DNA of 64,000 bases from Metabacillus litoralis. GTDB lineage: Bacteria; Bacillota; Bacilli; Bacillales; Bacillaceae. A program made the position numbers and the translations under genes. The stretch lies in NCBI RefSeq assembly GCF_007994985.1, contig NZ_VOQF01000001.1, positions 186,001 to 250,000 of the forward strand, in the 5' to 3' direction. Shown here in pieces: positions 9,139-16,792 of this stretch. The notes below the pieces were generated by a model. It saw nothing but the letters and a program-made list of their open reading frames with translations, searched no databases and was not told the DNA's origin. Position 1 is the first letter of the stretch. Each line of letters begins with the position of its first letter.

Positions 9139-9594
9139 TTACCACTTCGGCTCGATTACGATCTTTTTTAACAAATCAACATCTAAACATTGAATTGCAC
9201 AGAAGCAGGACAAATCAACTGTTACACAAATATTCGTTCGCTCTAATCGATCTACAGCACAAATGTCATCTACATAAGAGCTATAGATAGATATAGGACG
9301 TAAAAGTGATAGTGAAGCACAATTCTTCTCTTCGTCAAGATGTTCTATTCTAAAAAATTTTGTATGAAAATGATGATGGTCATGATCCTTTTCTCCATAC
9401 TGTAACCCTGCTAATTCAAATAACCCATCTTCATTGAATAATAAAAAAGGAATTGTATCCACCTTAAATAGCTTTTTAAATAAGCTGCTAAAACAGCTAG
9501 TTGGACTTCCCTCTAATTGATCTTGCTGTTCTTTTAACTCTTGGAGTGCTTTGTAAACACAGTTTGGGTTAGAATCATTGTATTCATCGATCAT
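9139..9594 (-). CDS. CotY/CotZ family spore outer coat/crust protein
   Basis: 151 residues if started at the ATG at 9594. An upstream in-frame ATG at 9615 is less likely because the ribosome site GGAGGGAGGGGGAG lies between them. Cys-rich: NPNCVYKAL near the start, PTSCFSSLF in the middle and the strongly diagnostic C-terminal segment NICVTVDLSCFCAIQCLD, which matches CotY/CotZ of B. subtilis. These proteins form disulfide-linked, self-assembling layers of the outer coat and crust in the mother cell. A central His-rich patch (EKDHDHHHFH) is notable. A sigma-K-like -10 lies at 9621-9629. Neighbouring ATP-grasp genes on both sides support a spore-surface locus. Confidence 0.88.
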   Translation of the reverse strand: MIDEYNDSNPNCVYKALQELKEQQDQLEGSPTSCFSSLFKKLFKVDTIPFLLFNEDGLFELAGLQYGEKDHDHHHFHTKFFRIEHLDEEKNCASLSLLRPISIYSSYVDDICAVDRLERTNICVTVDLSCFCAIQCLDVDLLKKIVIEPKW

Positions 9595-9620
9595 CTCCCC
9601 CTCCCTCCAATACATTCATT

Positions 9621-9629
9621 TACTATATG
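9621..9629 (-). promoter_or_regulatory. sigma-K-like -10 element for the CotY/CotZ gene
   Basis: The minus strand reads CATATAGTA, which fits the sigma-K -10 consensus CATANNNTA, placed about 27-35 bases upstream of the chosen start codon. A matching -35 AC at 16-17 bases was not found, so this rests on the -10 and the gene's known mother-cell expression class. Confidence 0.45.
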
Positions 9630-9674
9630 ATATTTAACTAGTTAAATTATGTGCAAATGTGGATATAATTGGGT

Positions 9675-10694
9675 TTAACTATTATTTTTTCTTATTAAAA
9701 ACAAACAGTAAGGAATCATTTTTTTCGCAACTTCAAATTCACGAAACTTTGCTCCTGGTCTCCAATTCACTTCATAAATCCATAGCTTTTTATTAGAATC
9801 AAGACCAACGTCAATTCCAAGTTCATCAAATTCTTTAGAATAAAGACTTTCGAAATGTTTTGTAAATGAAAGTGTAAATTGTTCAAGTAACCTTTTCATA
9901 TTAAAATAATCTTCATCAAATTCATCTTTTAAAAATGAATCTAGCTCCCCTCTATACCCGCCGCTACTCACATTGCTTACTAATCTACTGCTACCACTAA
10001 TACGAGGGTATATAAGGTTTATCTCCCATATTCCTTGACCATTTTTTTGAACGTGCAAACGAAAGTCATACGTTAAACCAGCTTTTGTTTTACACTCGAT
10101 AAATGGTTGGAGCATGTATTTTTTTTCTTTTATTAAATCATCTATATATAAGACAAGCTCATCTTCTGAATAAATTTTCACTTCTGATCCAACCACTACT
10201 TTAAATCGTTGTGTCTCTATACACTCAATAAATAAAACACCTTTTCCATGTTTACCAGATAATGATTTTAAAACAAGTTTTTCATTATTAGAAAAATGGG
10301 GAAGAGCTTCTTTACCACTTTTTATATAGTAAGAAGGGATAATAAAATCAGAAAACTGTTTAGCTTTCACAATTTTCTTGTGAACGCTCATTTTATTTCC
10401 AACAGAGTAACTTGTAAATAAGCACTGCTTTTTTAATTTCCTAGTAATTTGATATTCTCTCTTATTTCTTGGTGAACAACTATTGATCACAACATCTGGA
10501 AAACTCATATCCTTCCTTTTCCATTCGCGATCATCATAAACCCACCCACTGATTTTTCCTTCTTGAAAATTAACTGATTCAAATGAAAAATAAAAAAACT
10601 CTACATTTTCCATTTTGGATACAGCTGCGTAGGCATAGGCTCTTTTCAAGACGTAAGGACTTTTCCGACGATGAAGCATTCCAATTAGTGTCAT
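9675..10694 (-). CDS. short YheC/YheD-type ATP-grasp protein
   Basis: 339 residues. It begins directly at the second domain of the family (LIGMLHRRKSPY) and lacks the ~90-residue N-terminal beta domain found in its neighbours. Motifs: SGWVYDD, FPDVVINS, ATP loop KSLSGKHGKGV (143-153), a DFRLHV strand, ELGIDVGLD and YEVNWRPG, so E and N of the metal site are present. It starts 13 bases after the upstream ligase-like gene, with AAGGAAG as ribosome site, so the two are co-transcribed. The CotY/CotZ gene follows 80 bases downstream with its own promoter. Substrate unknown. Confidence 0.85.
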   Translation of the reverse strand: MTLIGMLHRRKSPYVLKRAYAYAAVSKMENVEFFYFSFESVNFQEGKISGWVYDDREWKRKDMSFPDVVINSCSPRNKREYQITRKLKKQCLFTSYSVGNKMSVHKKIVKAKQFSDFIIPSYYIKSGKEALPHFSNNEKLVLKSLSGKHGKGVLFIECIETQRFKVVVGSEVKIYSEDELVLYIDDLIKEKKYMLQPFIECKTKAGLTYDFRLHVQKNGQGIWEINLIYPRISGSSRLVSNVSSGGYRGELDSFLKDEFDEDYFNMKRLLEQFTLSFTKHFESLYSKEFDELGIDVGLDSNKKLWIYEVNWRPGAKFREFEVAKKMIPYCLFLIRKNNS

Positions 10695-10707
10695 AACATC
10701 AGCTTCC

Positions 10708-11931
10708 TTAAAAAGGTTCTAGAAAAAATTGAATTTCCTTTGATGCTCGTAACGCATTCTGCTTTGCTTCTTGGGGTGAATCTCCAGTAGCAATTACATA
10801 TGCATATCGATCACCCATGGACATTGGTGGTGTCAAGATGCTCCCTTTTCTTGGTTTTACATATACTTCTTTTACACCTTTAAATTGTTTCGCTCTATTT
10901 TTTCCTGTTACCTTTACTAATTTCCCTCTTCTCTCTACGATTAAATAATTTGCAAACACAAATTGATTCTTTTTCTTTTCTACTAAAGGCTTTTCACCTA
11001 AATATAACCTTAATGTTTCCTTAACGAGGTCGATACCTGTTGCATATTGAATGATTCGGTTCATTGCTCCCCCTGAGATTCTAGGATTAATTTCAATTAA
11101 CTTCCACTGCCCACGTACTAATCTCATTTCTAAGTGACATGAACCATTGATCAGACCTAATTTGTGGATGATTTCTGAAATGGTTTTTTCTAATTCTTCC
11201 ATTAAAGAACTAGATAGCTGGGCAGGCATGTGATAACCCGTTATGATAAATCTCTTTTTGCTTGTTATTTCTTGCTCAATAACAGCAACAATGGAGATCG
11301 TTTGTTTATAAACAATAATCTCAATAAGGAATTGTCTCCCTTGTAGATATTCTTCTATTAATATAGGTAAGGGCTTTTCTTTACTTTGCATGTTCTTCAT
11401 TCCTACTATTAATTCATCGGACGTTTGTACTAATACAACATCTTTAGATCCATTTGATTCAGGAGATTTAATCACAAGAGGTAAGTATTCTTTTGACCTA
11501 TCTAGGATATCTTTAATTAATTCATCCTTTTTAAAAATTGTATAATAAGGTGAAGACGATAAGTCTTTTAGCAATGAACGAAACCTAGTCTTATTTTCCA
11601 TATTGTATAAAGCATCCGTTGACATTTGACTCAATCCTAATTCTTTTGACAAATTTACTGAATATGATACAAATGGATCGATTAAGCTAACAATTGCCCG
11701 AATATCTTTTCCTTTATCTCTTAGTTCATTTATTTCGTTTAAAACATCTTCTTTATTTAACAAGTCCTTTTTAAAGATCATAAGATGTGTTTCTGTGAAC
11801 TCTTCTCTCTGTTCTATGAATTTTTTTCTGTCTGTAAATAATACTGTAAAATATCCCATTTTTTCTGCAATGTTCAATGCGTCTCTACTTGTACCAGACT
11901 TATTACTTCCAATAAATACAATTGTTTTCAT
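10708..11931 (-). CDS. ATP-grasp carboxylate-amine ligase (amino-acid ligase-like)
   Basis: 407 residues, of the biotin-carboxylase/L-amino-acid-ligase ATP-grasp type rather than YheC/YheD. There is an N-terminal Rossmann-like pre-ATP domain (KTIVFIGSNKSGTSRD), lid residues PLVIKSPESNGSKDV (151-165), the strand ILIEEYLQGRQFLIE, and the metal/phosphate site E280-I-N282-PRISGG (283-288). These match dipeptide-forming ligases such as BacD and carbamoyl-phosphate-synthase-like enzymes. It likely joins an amino acid or peptide to a carboxylate using ATP (inference). First gene of a two-gene unit with the short YheC/YheD gene; no obvious upstream operator. Confidence 0.8.
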   Translation of the reverse strand: MKTIVFIGSNKSGTSRDALNIAEKMGYFTVLFTDRKKFIEQREEFTETHLMIFKKDLLNKEDVLNEINELRDKGKDIRAIVSLIDPFVSYSVNLSKELGLSQMSTDALYNMENKTRFRSLLKDLSSSPYYTIFKKDELIKDILDRSKEYLPLVIKSPESNGSKDVVLVQTSDELIVGMKNMQSKEKPLPILIEEYLQGRQFLIEIIVYKQTISIVAVIEQEITSKKRFIITGYHMPAQLSSSLMEELEKTISEIIHKLGLINGSCHLEMRLVRGQWKLIEINPRISGGAMNRIIQYATGIDLVKETLRLYLGEKPLVEKKKNQFVFANYLIVERRGKLVKVTGKNRAKQFKGVKEVYVKPRKGSILTPPMSMGDRYAYVIATGDSPQEAKQNALRASKEIQFFLEPF

Positions 11932-12133
11932 AGGATCACATCTCCTAACCCGGCGTTTCTAGGCACTTTATCATATTATTATGTGTAAAAAAGGAATTAG
12001 GTTCCTTGCTCCTATAAGTTTCATTGCATTGCATAAATTAAAAAGTTAAAATTTAGTTATTTCTACGTTAATTTTTTTATCCCTTACGAAATGTTCTACT
12101 ACAACATTTTCGATTTAGTTGTATATTTGATGC

Positions 12134-12185
12134 TAAAAAAAGCACCTCAATTGTTAAGTATGTCTAACAGGTGGGGCGCTTTTTA
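12134..12185 (-). terminator. terminator downstream of threonine dehydratase
   Basis: AAAAAAGCACC on the plus strand pairs with GGTGGGGCGCTTTTTT, including internal mismatches. Reading on the minus strand the hairpin follows the ilvA stop at 12250 and ends in T-rich sequence. Confidence 0.6.
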
Positions 12186-12249
12186 ATTGTAGGGTGTTTT
12201 ATTTGTCTGTTTAGTTGAAATTTAACGCGCAATTTTGAGAAATTAAAAA

Positions 12250-13470
12250 TTATTGTTCATAAAGTCGCTCAACCAGTTGAATATTATATCCTTTGTTTTT
12301 CAATACTTTATGTAGCTCTTCAATATGGTCATTGTTTCTTGTTTCAACGGAAATCTCAAGCTGGGCAAATCCCGGGTATATATGTCTTCCAACGTGCTGA
12401 AGATTTACATCTTGAATATTAGCATTGAGATTCGTAACAGAGCTTAATACTTTCTCAAGCTCACCTGGTTTATCTTTTAATGTCATCGAAAAGTGAGCAA
12501 ACCTTCCAGCTTCAACCAAACCTCGTTCAATAATTCTTGAAATAAAGTGAACATCCACATTTCCACCGCTCAAAATAGCTGTTACTTTCTTTCCAGTCAA
12601 GTTTAGTTTTTTGTATAGAAGTGCTGCTAGTGAACTAGCTCCTGATCCTTCTACTAATAGCTTACTTCTCTCTAATACCATAAGCATCGTTCTGGCAATC
12701 TCCATTTCATCCACACAAACAATGTCATCAACATACTCTTTTATAATGTCAAAGTTTTTTTGTCCTGGCTTTTTGACAGCAATTCCATCCGCCATTGTTG
12801 GGGTTGCTTCGATCATCACTGGCTTTCTTTCCAGCAAAGATTGCTTCATACTTGGACATGCTGATGCTTGAACTCCGTAAACTGCTATGTTCGGGTTCAT
12901 TTGTTTTACTGCCATCGCTACTCCAGCAATCAGCCCGCCTCCTCCGACAGGACAAATAATAGCATCGATATCTGGCAGTTGTTCGACAATTTCAACTCCT
13001 ACTGTTCCTTGTCCTACAATCACATCATGATCATCAAAGGCATGAATAAACGTACCCCCAACTCGATCACAATATTCTAAAGCATATGCTAAGGCTTCAT
13101 CAAAAACAGTTCCTTCTAAAATAACTTCAGCACCATACTGCTTCGTAGCTAGCACTTTACTGAGTGGTGCTCCCTTTGGCATAACAATCGTACAAGGAAT
13201 TCCTAGCATTTTACTAGAATAAGCAACACCTTGAGCATGATTTCCTGCCGATGCTGCAACAACTCCCTTATTTAATTCTTCTTTGCTCAAAGAGCTTAAC
13301 TTATTATAAGATCCTCTAACTTTAAAGGAACCTGTTTTTTGAAGATTTTCTAATTTTAAATACACTTCATTTTGAGCAATTGTACTAAATGTGTGTGAAT
13401 AATCGAGTGGAGTTGTATGAACAATTCCTTTAAACTTTTTCCTAGCAGCTAGCACATCATCTAAGTTCAA
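12250..13470 (-). CDS. ilvA: threonine ammonia-lyase (threonine dehydratase)
   Basis: 406 residues, PLP-dependent. GSFKVRGSYNKL carries the Schiff-base lysine (Lys50), SAGNHAQGVA binds substrate/cofactor, and CPVGGGGLIAG is the phosphate-binding glycine loop. A C-terminal ACT-like domain (about 325-406: FSMTLKDKPGELEKVL) gives allosteric control. The reaction is L-threonine to 2-oxobutanoate plus ammonia, the first step to isoleucine. The TTG start sits behind GGAGGAGT. Length fits the short TdcB/IlvA class with a single ACT-like domain. It stands alone, without other ilv genes nearby, so a catabolic role is also possible. Confidence 0.92.
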   Translation of the reverse strand: MNLDDVLAARKKFKGIVHTTPLDYSHTFSTIAQNEVYLKLENLQKTGSFKVRGSYNKLSSLSKEELNKGVVAASAGNHAQGVAYSSKMLGIPCTIVMPKGAPLSKVLATKQYGAEVILEGTVFDEALAYALEYCDRVGGTFIHAFDDHDVIVGQGTVGVEIVEQLPDIDAIICPVGGGGLIAGVAMAVKQMNPNIAVYGVQASACPSMKQSLLERKPVMIEATPTMADGIAVKKPGQKNFDIIKEYVDDIVCVDEMEIARTMLMVLERSKLLVEGSGASSLAALLYKKLNLTGKKVTAILSGGNVDVHFISRIIERGLVEAGRFAHFSMTLKDKPGELEKVLSSVTNLNANIQDVNLQHVGRHIYPGFAQLEISVETRNNDHIEELHKVLKNKGYNIQLVERLYEQ

Positions 13471-13587
13471 CTAAATACTCCTCCAATCTCTAGACCTTTT
13501 CTTTAGGCTTCTCAATTGAAGGAGTAAGTATGAGTAATTTTATTAAATGTAAAAATCGCTTATAAATAAAGGTCGACCACTTATCAT

Positions 13588-14094
13588 TTAGTTTAAATCT
13601 CCAATAAACCAGATTTCTCCCTTGTAATGGTAATCTTCATCAGTAATTTCTTCTCTATATCCTACTATTGACATATTAGCTGGGACTGTTAATTTCCATT
13701 CCTTTTCAATATTCCTCATTTTAGAAAGTGGAAACCACGTTTGTTCATCATTCCTATTAAAAATTTTTTGATAATAGGATTTCCCTTTAAATACAATAAT
13801 TTCTGATCTCCATAAATCAGGTAAATGAATAGCAACCACTACACGATATATTTCTTCTTCTTTTGGTTTTATGTAACTCAGATGTTTAGCTCTATCTATC
13901 AAGGTTTGTATACATTTTCGTTTAACTTTCGTTGGTGTTTTATTCGAATTTATAAATTCTTGTGAAACAGGTAATGGAAAATTTCTATATTCATTTTCAT
14001 AAAATTTCAATGGAAATTCTATCGTGTTTTCTTCAATACGTTTTATTAGTTTATTGATTTTACGGTTAATTCCACGTACTTTTTTCTCTCTCAT
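13588..14094 (-). CDS. hypothetical protein, resembles DUF3916 family
   Basis: 168 residues, soluble, basic N-terminus (KKVRGINRKINKLIKRIEE). The segments FPLPVSQEFINSNKTP and VKRKCIQTLIDRAKHL, then LPDLWRSEIIVFKG, recall the DUF3916 family of Bacillus from memory. No catalytic motif is evident. The ribosome site is weak, and a different start cannot be excluded. It sits alone between ilvA and another small gene on the same strand. No function is assigned. Confidence 0.6.
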   Translation of the reverse strand: MREKKVRGINRKINKLIKRIEENTIEFPLKFYENEYRNFPLPVSQEFINSNKTPTKVKRKCIQTLIDRAKHLSYIKPKEEEIYRVVVAIHLPDLWRSEIIVFKGKSYYQKIFNRNDEQTWFPLSKMRNIEKEWKLTVPANMSIVGYREEITDEDYHYKGEIWFIGDLN

Positions 14095-14326
14095 GCTTTT
14101 TTCTCATTTCTTATCTAATTATGTTTTAAAAACAACCCTAGTCATGCGGCATATAGCCAATAACTTATTGCGTCATACTGTCAATAAGGATAACTGGAGT
14201 ACTTACAACAGTATTTTCCTAATTGTATCATTGTGATTTTGACCATTTTCATTCATAGAACAGCCCACCATTAAGAAATTGAGTAAAACGGAGTCATTTA
14301 CTTTTTAAAAATTTTTTAATATTATA

Positions 14327-14683
14327 TTACGTTATAACAAGAAAATACTGCTTCCTGTCAGTTAGTTCTCCCTTTATCTCTTGTACTCTTTTCGTACAAT
14401 CAATCATTTTGTATCTTGCCAATTTTTTATCTAGCTCATTATTTATTTCGTCTTCTATACTATGCATAAAATTTACTGTTTCTTCAATAGTCATATTAAA
14501 GTGCTTCGCAGCCTGATGATGGGGAGAATGCTCTTTAAGAAGTGTTAAAAACTGCTCTTTCGTATTTGATTGTTGAGCTAAACCATCTTCCAAATCTTCG
14601 ATGAATTGATATAATTTTCTTTTTTCAATAGAAAGAGAGTTAATGATTCTTCTTGCAAAGATCTCCATTAGTTTATCATTCAT
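14327..14683 (-). CDS. hypothetical helical protein
   Basis: 118 residues, predicted all-helical by composition. HHQAAKHFNMTIEETVNFMHSIE looks like the helix-turn-helix segment of small DNA-binding proteins (AAKHF-x-MT resembles a recognition-helix region), but no named family is recognised. GGAGG lies about 14 bases upstream of the ATG, a rather long spacing. It lies downstream of the Zur-regulated rpsN gene, separated by that gene's terminator, so it is probably a separate unit. Confidence 0.5.
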   Translation of the reverse strand: MNDKLMEIFARRIINSLSIEKRKLYQFIEDLEDGLAQQSNTKEQFLTLLKEHSPHHQAAKHFNMTIEETVNFMHSIEDEINNELDKKLARYKMIDCTKRVQEIKGELTDRKQYFLVIT

Positions 14684-14715
14684 ACACTCTCACTAGCCTC
14701 CTTTTTTCCTTATGC

Positions 14716-14752
14716 AAAAGAAGAAACGTGAAGTAATATGGTCACTTCACGT
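14716..14752 (-). terminator. terminator of the alternative S14 gene
   Basis: Perfect eight-base arms ACGTGAAG/CTTCACGT (14726-14752) around an 11-base loop. On the minus strand the hairpin is followed by TTTCTTCTTTT, 15 bases after the rpsN stop. Confidence 0.85.
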
Positions 14753-14766
14753 CCTCATTTGATCTT

Positions 14767-15036
14767 CTACCAGCTCGATTTTTTCACACCTGGAATTTGA
14801 CCTTTATGTGCCAATTCACGAAACGCAATTCGGGACATGGCGAATTTTCTTAAATAGCCTCTTGGTCGACCTGTTACTTGACACCTGTTATGAAGTCTTG
14901 AGGGTGCTGAATCCCTCGGAAGCTTACTCAATGCTGTGTAATCTCCCTTCTCCTTTAACTCTCTTCTTATTTCTGCATATTTCTCAACCATTTTTTGTCT
15001 TTGTAATTCCTTTACTACCTTTGATTTCTTTGCCAT
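14767..15036 (-). CDS. rpsN: zinc-independent 30S ribosomal protein S14 (C- form)
   Basis: 89 residues with the S14 core [14 protein letters not shown] and the end [21 protein letters not shown][13 protein letters not shown]. It is longer than the 61-residue zinc-binding form and has only one cysteine, so it lacks the two CxxC pairs that bind zinc. In B. subtilis the equivalent (RpsNB/YhzA) replaces the zinc form when Zur is derepressed. AGGAG lies ahead of the ATG, and a Zur box sits at 15055-15077. The L31 substitute gene is directly upstream, so zinc sparing is the clear theme. Confidence 0.95.
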   Translation of the reverse strand: MAKKSKVVKELQRQKMVEKYAEIRRELKEKGDYTALSKLPRDSAPSRLHNRCQVTGRPRGYLRKFAMSRIAFRELAHKGQIPGVKKSSW

Positions 15037-15054
15037 ATGAGATAACTCCTTTTA

Positions 15055-15077
15055 CTAAACGTAATTATTACGATTTA
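15055..15077 (-). promoter_or_regulatory. Zur box upstream of rpsN
   Basis: A 23-base near-palindrome centred at 15066 with core CGTAATTATTACG, and flanks matching TAAATCGTAATNATTACGATTTA at nearly every position. It lies 19 bases before the S14 start codon, so Zur with zinc would block transcription. Confidence 0.92.
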
Positions 15078-15099
15078 AAGTGTATTTTTTACCCACTAA

Positions 15100-15354
15100 T
15101 TAATTATTTTCCTTCATTTTATACTTTTGTAGAAAACGATCTACTCTTCCACCTTTATCTGTAAACTTCTGTACTCCTGTATAAAATGGATGTGTGTCTG
15201 AGCTTATTTCCACTTTAATTAACGGATATGAGTTTCCATCTTCCCACTCTATTGTCTCATTTGTCACCTTTGTAGATCCTGTTAAAAACTTAAATCCGCT
15301 GTTTGTATCCATAAATACTACTTTTCGAAAATCAGGATGTATACCCTTTTTCAT
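15100..15354 (-). CDS. rpmE2: zinc-independent 50S ribosomal protein L31 type B
   Basis: 84 residues from the ATG at 15354; a longer open frame to 15459 runs through the operator and is not used. [19 protein letters not shown], then [10 protein letters not shown] and [10 protein letters not shown], are the L31 type B signature. No cysteine is present, unlike the zinc-binding type A form. AGGTGAT lies ahead of the start. In B. subtilis the equivalent gene (ytiA/rpmEB) is Zur-repressed and replaces L31A to release zinc. It has its own Zur box and lies directly upstream of the alternative S14 gene. Confidence 0.95.
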   Translation of the reverse strand: MKKGIHPDFRKVVFMDTNSGFKFLTGSTKVTNETIEWEDGNSYPLIKVEISSDTHPFYTGVQKFTDKGGRVDRFLQKYKMKENN

Positions 15355-15388
15355 TTTATCACCTCTAAATTTATTTTCTTTTTTAATA

Positions 15389-15411
15389 ATAACCGTAATC
15401 ATTACGAATTG
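15389..15411 (-). promoter_or_regulatory. Zur box upstream of rpmE2
   Basis: The core CGTAATCATTACG (15394-15406) is a perfect palindrome around the central base, with AT-rich flanks that fit the Bacillus Zur consensus. It lies 35 bases before the L31 start. Confidence 0.9.
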
Positions 15412-15431
15412 CAAATAATAAATCTTCCTGA

Positions 15432-15477
15432 TAAAAACAGAGCCCTTAATCTGTAGCATTTAAAATAATAAGGACTC
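15432..15477 (-). terminator. terminator of the VOC-protein gene
   Basis: GAGCCCTTA (15440-15448) pairs with TAAGGACTC around a 20-base loop. On the minus strand it is followed by a short T-run, 15 bases after the stop of the gene at 15492. Confidence 0.7.
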
Positions 15478-15491
15478 TTCATCCTACTCTT

Positions 15492-15839
15492 TTACTTGCA
15501 CATCATCAATACATTTCCATCAGGATCCTTAAAATTAAACCAATGACCATTTTCGATATTTGTTATGATTTCTACATTTTTACGTTTCAGAAATTCATAT
15601 GCTTCATCAATATCTTCTGTATAAAGTTGAAAAGCAGCTACTTTATAGACGTTTTCTGGTGCATAAATTTTGCTATCTAATACAATGTTCGGACCATTTA
15701 ACGGCAAAACATAAATATGGTCAAAATAAATTTCACCCTCTGTTGATAAACCTAAAATGTCACAATACCAATCACGGGCACGTTCTATAGAACTAACAGG
15801 AACAAAAACACCACTAATTTTATTAGAAACAGATTCCAT
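15492..15839 (-). CDS. VOC superfamily (glyoxalase/bleomycin-resistance-like) protein
   Basis: 115 residues, a single VOC unit: VFVPVSSIERARDWYCDILGL at the start, AFQLYTEDIDEAYEFL in the middle, and the closing FNFKDPDGNVLMMCK, in which the DPDGN-x-L turn is typical. Members are metal-dependent lyases, isomerases or drug-binding proteins. The usual metal ligands cannot be assigned with certainty, so the substrate is unknown. The start has TTGGAGG upstream. It is a monocistronic unit with its own terminator. Confidence 0.85.
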   Translation of the reverse strand: MESVSNKISGVFVPVSSIERARDWYCDILGLSTEGEIYFDHIYVLPLNGPNIVLDSKIYAPENVYKVAAFQLYTEDIDEAYEFLKRKNVEIITNIENGHWFNFKDPDGNVLMMCK

Positions 15840-15946
15840 ACCATAACCTCCAATATATGAGATATACCTATCATTCTATGTATATTGCAAATTACCTCTT
15901 TATTTCCAGATTTTTTTGGTTAAATTAACCTGCTTACATTACTCAA

Positions 15947-16042
15947 GTTGAACGATTATTCGCCAGAGTTGAACGATTAATAGGGAAAGTTGAATGAATA
16001 TTCAATAAAGTTGAACGATTAATAGTAAAAGTTGATTAATTC
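15947..16042. repeat. 21-bp tandem repeat, five units (locus 1)
   Basis: GTTGAACGATTA-like units start at 15947, 15968, 15989, 16010 and 16031, exactly 21 bases apart. The unit is about 16 conserved plus 5 variable bases. The same unit occurs at 23251-23390. The rest of the gap 15840-16216 shows no gene. Confidence 0.85.
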
Positions 16043-16216
16043 TAGGTAGTTTCAGAGATTTATATCCTCTCAGCCCCTCAAACATACGTAAATGAATAAA
16101 TACGCCACTAAAACTGATATGATTATTGAAAAAAGTACATGCTTTTTTCCAATATACTTTTTTCAAGACACTCTTCTAACAATATCTATCCATTTAATTC
16201 AAAATCATTTCCTTTT

Positions 16217-16762
16217 TTAAGCTGTTATCTTCGGAACAATTTTGGGAGCAACATGATGACCTATAAAAACGACGAAAATGGTCGCTAAACCAAAAGGTAG
16301 CGAGTAAACTAAATCAATCATCGAAATTAGATTCTCTGTTAGTAATCGATAAAATAAATAGAATGAATACGGCAACGTAATACAAAGAGCTGTTCCTGCC
16401 CCAAGTGCATAAACACGCAAGAAAATACTCTGTCCTAAATGAATAAACACATGCAAAAACAGAATGAGATTAAACCCAACAAACATGTAGTAAAAATGTT
16501 GTTCAACCGCCAAATAGGTAGCAATGATATATAGAACTAATTGAAAAAAAACTGGTATTGAAAACTGTGCTGCAGTAGTTGTTGACATATCTTGAAATGT
16601 TTTTTGAAATGTTGCTGGAATTCTATGAGCAACTTTCTCCTTGTTTATCTTAAACCAAGCTTCGACAAAAATTATTTCTTCAAAATCATGAAGTAAAAAC
16701 GATAATGGAAATAACCACAAAAGTGATTCTAAACTAATATGAGCATCCAGCATGTTAAACAT
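16217..16762 (-). CDS. HXXEE-domain membrane protein
   Basis: 181 residues with about five to six hydrophobic segments. LLHDFEEIIFVEAWF near residue 24 holds the H-x-x-EE motif that names the HXXEE family; further conserved histidines sit in the membrane (FLHVFIHLGQ and FIGHHVAP near the C-terminus). Family function is unknown to me; the clustered His and Glu suggest metal-dependent membrane chemistry (inference). AGGAGAGG precedes the ATG. It lies 30 bases downstream of the GNAT gene on the same strand, so they are likely co-transcribed. Confidence 0.8.
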   Translation of the reverse strand: MFNMLDAHISLESLLWLFPLSFLLHDFEEIIFVEAWFKINKEKVAHRIPATFQKTFQDMSTTTAAQFSIPVFFQLVLYIIATYLAVEQHFYYMFVGFNLILFLHVFIHLGQSIFLRVYALGAGTALCITLPYSFYLFYRLLTENLISMIDLVYSLPFGLATIFVVFIGHHVAPKIVPKITA

Positions 16763-16792
16763 CTATCGACCTCTCCTCTAACAGATTTCTTG

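Noticed and set aside
12611-13080. open frames opposite to ilvA
   Set aside because: They are shadows of the dehydratase coding sequence with no ribosome sites.
15354-15459. N-terminal extension of L31
   Set aside because: The extra codons run through the Zur operator and there is a good ribosome site before the ATG at 15354.
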